Assembly: GCA_039707465.1 (NCBI GenBank)
Contig: CM077643.1
Location: 320,173,919 to 320,237,918, forward strand
DNA from: Rhabdophis nuchalis
Taxonomy: Eukaryota; Chordata; Lepidosauria; Squamata; Natricidae
Length of the DNA stretch: 64,000 nt
Direction of reading: 5' to 3'
Within the stretch, counting starts at the first letter, position 1. Each line of letters opens with the position of its first letter. The position numbers and the translations under genes were made by a program. Under the pieces are notes generated by a model. The model saw nothing but the letters and a program-made list of their open reading frames with translations, searched no databases and was not told the origin of the DNA. This document shows positions 58,610 through 64,000 of this stretch, piece after piece.

Positions 58610-60720
58610 AAAAATCTCTGGATGCTGATTTTCCCAAGTACTTCTCTTGAATCAACAATTTCCACCATGAGCTGGGATTTAGATAGTTACAGTTCTCTTC
58701 AAAATCCTGCCACTGTGCTTCCCCTCAGGCGGATGAGGTGCCCTGTTGAACGCACCAGGCCAGAATACCACTAGATTAAAAGTTCACATGCATATGTCTT
58801 CAAGCAGAATCTCAAGAAACCATTGATTTAATTAATTAAAAGAGTAACTCACTAGTTACACTCTATTATGTAGCTTCTCAATCTCCCAACTTTGCTCTTG
58901 TGCTTAAGTGGCATGTCTTTCCCTAACATCCTTTCCAAATGCAGCTGCCAGTCAGAGGTGCCAAAATGTTTCTGCTAGGGAGACACTTTGAACACTTGAA
59001 TTTTTTTAAAATTTTATTATTTTTTTTGCAGAGGGACAGAAAATGCACAGTAAGCCCGAGGCAATCCATCTCTGCTACAGCATTAGTATGGCACAGGAAG
59101 AAAAGCCACTTATTTACTGTCATCCGGAAATACCTCCAGCCCAGCAAAAGAATGATGGCACTGCCATTATCACTGATCACTCTGTGCCAGTTATTACGAA
59201 GGTCTGAAAACTGTATTATCCATGAAAGCTACAGTTACCAGAGTGTGCCTTTTATGAACCTCTCTGGTATCATTTTTATTGAAGAGCAGTGGACAAGCCA
59301 ATAAAATGAAGTCAAACTGTATGAACCAGTTCAAATCAAAACTTTAGGTATCTAGCTATAAGTGATGTGACCAATTTGAGGGTCATAATTTCCAGTAAGT
59401 TTAATTCATTCCATGAAAAGTCCTGATGACTTTTATAATATTGGAGACAAGTCATCAAGGAACAATGGTTCAGACATCTTAAAATACCCTCTGAGGAGGT
59501 CTAAAGGAGGAAAATAATGTATGGCACCAAAAATGTGTTGGGAGCAAGTCTAAAATGAACACACAGACTTGGCTGCATGGGGTGTGCCTATATTATTTTG
59601 TCTATGAGTTTTAGTTCATGATAAACAATACGGGTTCATCTCAAAGACAGCACAGTCATTCAAATAAAATGTTATCATTTGGCAGCTTCAATGCTTGGAT
59701 GAAATCTTGCCTTGGCTTATATAAAAGACTTCGCCCAGACAGAGGCTTGGTGAGACATCTTAAAATCCTCCAAATAGAGTATCCTAAGAACTAATTTTGA
59801 AAGCAACACAAAAGAGCCAATCCAATTCACAGTCCTTTTTCTTTTCCTTGGAGAAATTACACTTTATAACTAATTCTTGCCCTTACAAACTGACTATATC
59901 GTAACTTATTAACTGAATCAACTCCACTTGCTGTGAAAGCCCGAGGATAGCCTCCAGCTTTCGTCCCTTTCACTCTAATTATCAAGTGTGTACCAGATTA
60001 AATTCAAAATGAAGTAGCGGGGTCAGGAAATCTACTTAAAGTTTAATGGAAGTTAATGATTCATTGATCAAACTCATTTATGTCTAATTAAAGCCTTACT
60101 GCATTGGAAAAGACAAGGGGGAAATTTTTACAAAGCACCTCCTTCCTGCAGGATAGAAAGCTGGAGTGAATAGAAAATGCATGGCATCTGGATTCTGTGT
60201 TTCAGGAGCGCATGGCTTGGCTGAAACTGTGCATATTTGAAGCATCATTATTTCAGATGACTTCACCAAGTGGATTCTTTTTTTTTTTTTTACAGGACAT
60301 TGCCAAAGAAAAAAACTGGGATCCAGCTGCATGAAGCCAGATTGTCCACTAAGCTTGGGCGTATCAGAATCAAACCCTAATAATTAAGCTCTGAGAGAAT
60401 TACAATAATTAGATTGCTCAGAAATGGCAAGACTGAATCTCAAAACTCACAGAAATGTGAAATAACAACAGTTTGGAAATGGAAGCAAAGACTCCATATA
60501 CATAATGGCAACCTTTAAAAAAAAGATTTAAGACTTCTATTTTTCTTTTCTTTTTTTTTAACTGTATGTAGTATTTTTTCCAAGTTTATGAAAACAGTCA
60601 TACTACTTTTGAAATTCACAATGAATGGATGGATAAACAGTCAAGTATATATGGGATTAGAAATCAGGATCTCCCAGTTTCTAGCCTAATGCTTTAAATC
60701 TGTTAAATATTTAATAATAT
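58610..60720. other. No recognised feature
   Basis: AT-rich sequence. A 121-codon plus frame at 58939-59304 has no recognised motif. Confidence 0.35.
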
Positions 60721-60725
60721 TTAAC

Positions 60726-60805
60726 AGATTTAACAGATTAACAGAGTTGGAAGGGACCTTGTAGGTCTTCTAGTCAAATCCTCACTCAAGCAGGAGACCC
60801 TACAC
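60726..60805 (-). mobile_element. CR1 LINE 3' tip, split
   Basis: On plus, ACAGAGTTGGAAGGGACCTT to GGAGACCCTACAC is the reversed CR1 3' end. It continues at 62713-62790 (CATTTCTGACAAATGACAGT, CCAGTGATGAAGCCCC) beyond the hAT/L1 insertion. Confidence 0.9.
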
Positions 60806-60833
60806 CAGGGGTCTGCAAAGTCGGCTCTTTTAA

Positions 60834-62635
60834 TTTTTTTTTTAAATTATTATTTTTATTATAATTTTCCACAAATTATACATCTACACATAAAATTTAC
60901 TTTTTTTTTTAACAATAATCCACCCGGTGCTATACAAAACGAAAGGAAGAGTTGGTTCTTTGGATATCTTCAATTGTCTTTAAGATCTCCAAAATCCGCG
61001 TTCCCTGGGTACAGGTGTCGAGGCATCCAAAGTTCCAAGTGCATAGTCCACAAATGGGTTCCAAGTCTTCCAGAAAATGTCTTTTTTATAGACCCCCTCT
61101 CTGAATTTAATATCACAAGTCATTTTATCATTTAAGGCTAATTTCCACATTTCACAATACCATTCTTCTATTTTAATATTTACCTCTATTTTCCAGTATC
61201 TTGCTATTATAATTCTACCCATTATAATCATAATTCTAATCAGTTCTTTCTCATATTTTGTTAATTCTAATTCCTTAATTATCAGTAATAATATAGTTTC
61301 TGATCTCAAAGTTATTCTTTTCTTCATCATTTCAAACATCATTTCCTCCAATTGTTGCCAAAACTTTTTAATTTTTTCACATTTATACCACATATGTTCA
61401 TAAGTTCCCACTTCCATATTACATCTCCAACATTTATTACTAATTTTTTTGTCTATCAATGATAACCTTAATGGAGTCCAATACCATTTCCAAACAACCT
61501 TAAAGTTGTGCTCTTTAATCCTTATAGACATAATCCTCATAATTCGACTTTTCCAATTCACATTCCAATCCGAATCTAATATTTTAATCTTAAATTCTTC
61601 CTCCCAATTCGTCTTCATTACCATTTGTGGATTTCCATCAAAGTTTATAATCTTATATATCTTACTAACGAGTCCCTTTAACCCAATTTCATCCTTGATA
61701 ATTTGAGATACTAAACCTTCAAATTCAGTTTTACTTCTGCCTATTTTACATGTTCCTCTTACTTCCATAGACCATTTTTCTACCTGTATTTTTTCAAACC
61801 AATTCAACTCCAATTTTTCAATTATTTCTTTTTTTCTGCTCTCAATTTCTAATGCTCTTAACCAATTTACTATACTTCCTATATTTTCATCCTCAACTAC
61901 TTTATCTCGACTTATATTTGTTTTAATCGGCCAACTTCCAAGTGTCTTCCCCAAGAAGGATATATCCGGAATCAATATTTTAACAAATTTATTCCAAATT
62001 TTACTCAATCCCTTTAACCAATAACTGTTAATTGCCTTTTTTGTTTTTATTTTATCTAAAAACCATGTAGGGCCAAATCTCTTAATATCCTTTAACTCTA
62101 GATCTCCCCAATGTCCGTCTCCTCCTTTAAGTATTTTTATTACAGTTCGAATATTATAGGCCCTATAATAATTAAGTAGATTGGGAATTCCCAATCCACC
62201 TTCCTTTTGATTTTGATACCACATTTTCTTCATTAATCTAGGTCTTTTCCCACCATTGCAGAATTTATCTAATTTCTTCTGATATCCTTCCATATCCTTC
62301 TCTGTCAAATTTAATGGTAGCATCTCAAATAAAAAATTAAACTTTGGTAACAGCATCATCTTACACATTGCAATTCTGCCAAACCAAGACAACTTTATCT
62401 CTTTGTATTTATCTATCTTTTTCTCTATTTCATTCAACATCACATCATAATTAATTTTTTTCAATTCTCTAACTTTAAGTGAAACTGTTATTCCCAAATA
62501 TTTCAGTGTATTTTTAATTCTTATCCCAAATTGTTCTTGGATACTCTCCCACTCTTTATCATTTTTGTTCATTAATAATTCAGATTTTGACCAATTTACC
62601 TTTAAACCTGTCATTTCTTCAAATTCTTTCAAATG
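60834..62635 (-). mobile_element. L1 LINE, 5'-truncated
   Basis: The minus-strand element carries the ORF2 C-terminal part, a short 3' UTR and an A-rich 3' end at about 60834-60912. About 1.8 kb of a usual 6-7 kb L1 remain. Confidence 0.92.
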
Positions 62636-62671
62636 TATGCTGGCTGGGGAATTCTGGGAGTTGAAGTCCAC
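60980..62671 (-). CDS. L1 ORF2 C-terminal fragment (post-RT to Cys-rich end)
   Basis: This 563-codon frame is open. The first dozen residues come from the hAT arm; L1 begins near LKEFEEMTGLKVNWSKSELL. Next are TLKYLGITVS and LSWFGRIAMCKMMLLPKFNF, then KEGGLGIPNLLNYYRAYNIR, all typical of L1 after the YADD region. Near the C-terminus CWRCNMEVGTYEHMWYKC gives the L1 C-x2-C..H-x4-C motif. The endonuclease and catalytic RT motifs are lost, so there is no enzyme function. Absence of stops over 1.6 kb implies a young insertion. Confidence 0.9.
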   Translation of the reverse strand: MDFNSQNSPASIHLKEFEEMTGLKVNWSKSELLMNKNDKEWESIQEQFGIRIKNTLKYLGITVSLKVRELKKINYDVMLNEIEKKIDKYKEIKLSWFGRIAMCKMMLLPKFNFLFEMLPLNLTEKDMEGYQKKLDKFCNGGKRPRLMKKMWYQNQKEGGLGIPNLLNYYRAYNIRTVIKILKGGDGHWGDLELKDIKRFGPTWFLDKIKTKKAINSYWLKGLSKIWNKFVKILIPDISFLGKTLGSWPIKTNISRDKVVEDENIGSIVNWLRALEIESRKKEIIEKLELNWFEKIQVEKWSMEVRGTCKIGRSKTEFEGLVSQIIKDEIGLKGLVSKIYKIINFDGNPQMVMKTNWEEEFKIKILDSDWNVNWKSRIMRIMSIRIKEHNFKVVWKWYWTPLRLSLIDKKISNKCWRCNMEVGTYEHMWYKCEKIKKFWQQLEEMMFEMMKKRITLRSETILLLIIKELELTKYEKELIRIMIIMGRIIIARYWKIEVNIKIEEWYCEMWKLALNDKMTCDIKFREGVYKKDIFWKTWNPFVDYALGTLDASTPVPRERGFWRS

Positions 62672-62712
62672 CAGTCTTAAAAGAGGCGACTTTGCAGACC
62701 CCTGCCCTACAC

Positions 62713-62790
62713 CATTTCTGACAAATGACAGTCCAGTCTCTTTTTGAAAGCTTCCAGTGATGAAGCCCCTACAACTTCTGAAGGTGGTTT
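62713..62790 (-). mobile_element. CR1 LINE 3' tip, other half
   Basis: Continuation of the CR1 at 60726-60805, as shown by the CCCTACAC duplication and by comparison with 47155-47300. Confidence 0.88.
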
Positions 62791-62794
62791 CTTT

Positions 62795-63250
62795 CCATAA
62801 TATGGTTTAACAAACATCTTTGGAGGTGAGAATATAAGGAAGATGAGCTGTTCATAAGTAAAGACATAATTTGAGGCCCCATAATTTGAGATTAAAAATG
62901 CAGTGGATTCTTTTGATTTTGAAATCCCTAGAAACAAAAACTCTTGAATTGTTGTCAAGTGAAGCTGTCCAAATATTTTCTCCAGTGGAGGGGGCCAGGT
63001 CATTGAAATAGCCTTGTTACTTTCTCTTCAGAAAGAAAAATAACAGGTATACCATAAACTACTAAGAGAGGGGTTATTGCAATTTGGTTTGAGATTTGAT
63101 ATATAGTTATCAAAATTTTGCATGATAGGTGTTTGCTGTTTTCCTTGTTTTTCTTAAAAGTATTCGCACAGCTAAAAACAATGCAGTGGAAGAGGTTGCT
63201 GCACATATTCAACGTACTGAGCAAAAACCTGCCATGCATATGGGCATCAA
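62795..63250. other. No recognised feature
   Basis: AT-rich spacer. Confidence 0.35.
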
Positions 63251-63251
63251 T

Positions 63252-63445
63252 TGAGCCGAGGTGACACAGTGGTTAGAGTGAGGTACTGCAGGCTACTTCA
63301 TCTGACTGAGAGCTGCAGTTCAGCAGTTCAAATCTCAAGGTTGACTCAGCCTTCCATCCTTCTGAGGTGGGTAAAATGAGGATCCAGATTGTTGGGGGCA
63401 GGCAACATGCTGACTCTGTAAACCACTTAGAGAGGACTGTAATCC
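63252..63445 (+). mobile_element. tRNA SINE (snake type), 3' tail missing
   Basis: GAGGTGACACAGTGGTTAGA is the tRNA-like start, GCAGTTCAAATCTC a B-box match, and CAAGGTTGACTCAGCC and AAAATGAGGATCCAGATTGT the body. The sequence leaves the family near 63440 and runs directly into L2. Confidence 0.87.
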
Positions 63446-63447
63446 CT

Positions 63448-64000
63448 TAGAGAGGGATTCCCGGCTGTCCATGGAAGATCAAGTGACAGCCGTGGCCAGG
63501 AGGGCATTTTACCAGGTTCGCCTGGTTCGCCAATTGCGCCCCCTATTGGATCGGGACACCCTGCGCACAGTCACTCATGCGCTCGTGACATCCCGACTGG
63601 ACTATTGTAACTCTCTCTACATGGGGCTCCCCTTGAGGTGCACCCGGAGACTTCAGCTAGTCCAGAACGCAGCCGCACGAGCAATTATGGGAACCGCTAG
63701 GTTTACCCATGTAACACCGCTCTTGCGCGAGCTGCACTGGCTACCTGTCGTCTTCCGGGTGCGTTTCAAGGTGTTAATTATCATCTTTAAAGCGCTCCAT
63801 GGCTCGGGGACCTAGCTATCTGCGGGATCGGATCCTGCCTCATACATCCTCACGGCCGATTCGCTCCCACAGAGAGGGACTTCTCCGGGTGCCGTCCACT
63901 AGACAGTGTCAGCGGGCGACACCCAGGGGAAGGGCTATCTCTGTGGCGGGCCCGGCCCTCTGGAACGACCTTCCCCCCGATATCAGGACGACCACGGACC
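63448..64000 (+). mobile_element. L2-clade LINE fragment, cut by window end
   Basis: It starts in the RT thumb region (GFPAVHGRSSDSRGQ in one frame; LSMEDQVTAVARRAFYQVRL in the main frame) and continues RLVRQLRPLLDRDTLRTVTH and LRELHWLPVVFRVRFKVL. An extra G near 63810 shifts the frame. It is the same subfamily as 25.1-26.5 and 48-50.5 kb. Confidence 0.9.

Larger units (their letters stand above)
60806..62704. mobile_element. hAT MITE interrupted by an L1
   Basis: The ends CAGGGGTCTGCAAAGTCGGC and GACTTTGCAGACCCCTG are inverted. Perfect 8-bp duplications CCCTACAC lie at 60798-60805 and 62705-62712. The right arm (62637-62704) holds GGCTGGGGAATTCTGGGAGT; the matching part of the left arm is absent, so the L1 insertion was accompanied by a deletion of the left arm's inner part. 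Confidence 0.93.

Overview
The window is repeat-dense vertebrate nuclear DNA, most likely from a squamate reptile and probably a snake. The evidence is the mix of elements. There are Sauria-type tRNA SINEs whose 3' ends resemble Bov-B, a Bov-B/RTE LINE fragment, and many L2-clade LINE copies sharing one 3' hairpin. There are also CR1 fragments, an L1 fragment, a Helitron remnant, hAT and Tigger-like MITEs, and LINE tails that grade into microsatellites. I found no convincing host exon, host promoter, rRNA gene or true tRNA gene. Species and chromosome cannot be set from the sequence.

Layout. 0-6 kb: L2 3' fragments, one Sauria SINE, a 1.2-kb polypurine pentamer array. 6.1-9.5 kb: two loci of an unusual retroelement with hammerhead ribozymes and tRNA-like heads, on either side of a Tigger-like MITE with a 124-bp tandem array. 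11-15.3 kb: a hAT element, a LINE tail with a zinc finger, and Bov-B split by an L2. 20-26.5 kb: two longer but broken L2 copies, plus CR1. 28-38 kb: SINEs, CR1 tails, small hAT elements, a MIR-type SINE and a LINE 3' end, separated by AT-rich DNA of no recognised identity. 38.7-45 kb: a Helitron remnant with a PIF1-like helicase fragment ending in a GATA array, several SINEs, a SINE split by a MITE, and a hAT. 47-53 kb: a CR1 interrupted by a 5-kb hAT-ended insertion that holds a 109-bp GC-rich minisatellite and an L2 with a long open frame. 53-64 kb: a probable solo LTR, two more hAT elements, and an L1 inside a hAT MITE inside a CR1.

Main observation. At 6.1-7.4 and 8.9-9.5 kb there are four copies of a 47-nt motif that folds as a type I hammerhead ribozyme (6169-6215, 7201-7247, 9071-9117, 9412-9458). 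In three copies a tRNA-like region with a B box lies directly upstream. Both loci hold a little over one tandem unit (period about 346-358 nt) joined to inverted copies, set in (TA)n. The sense strand of the unit appears to have no run of four T's, so a Pol III transcript could run through tandem units and be cut to monomers by the ribozyme. This resembles retrozymes and Penelope-like element terminal repeats, with a tRNA-like head added; the mechanism is inference.

The recognisable protein-coding material all belongs to mobile elements: L2 endonuclease/reverse transcriptase (best at 48192-50645, minus), the L1 ORF2 C-terminal part (60980-62671, minus), Bov-B and CR1 ORF2 fragments, and the Helitron helicase fragment. 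Many target-site duplications can be read directly, so the insertion order is clear at several nested sites.
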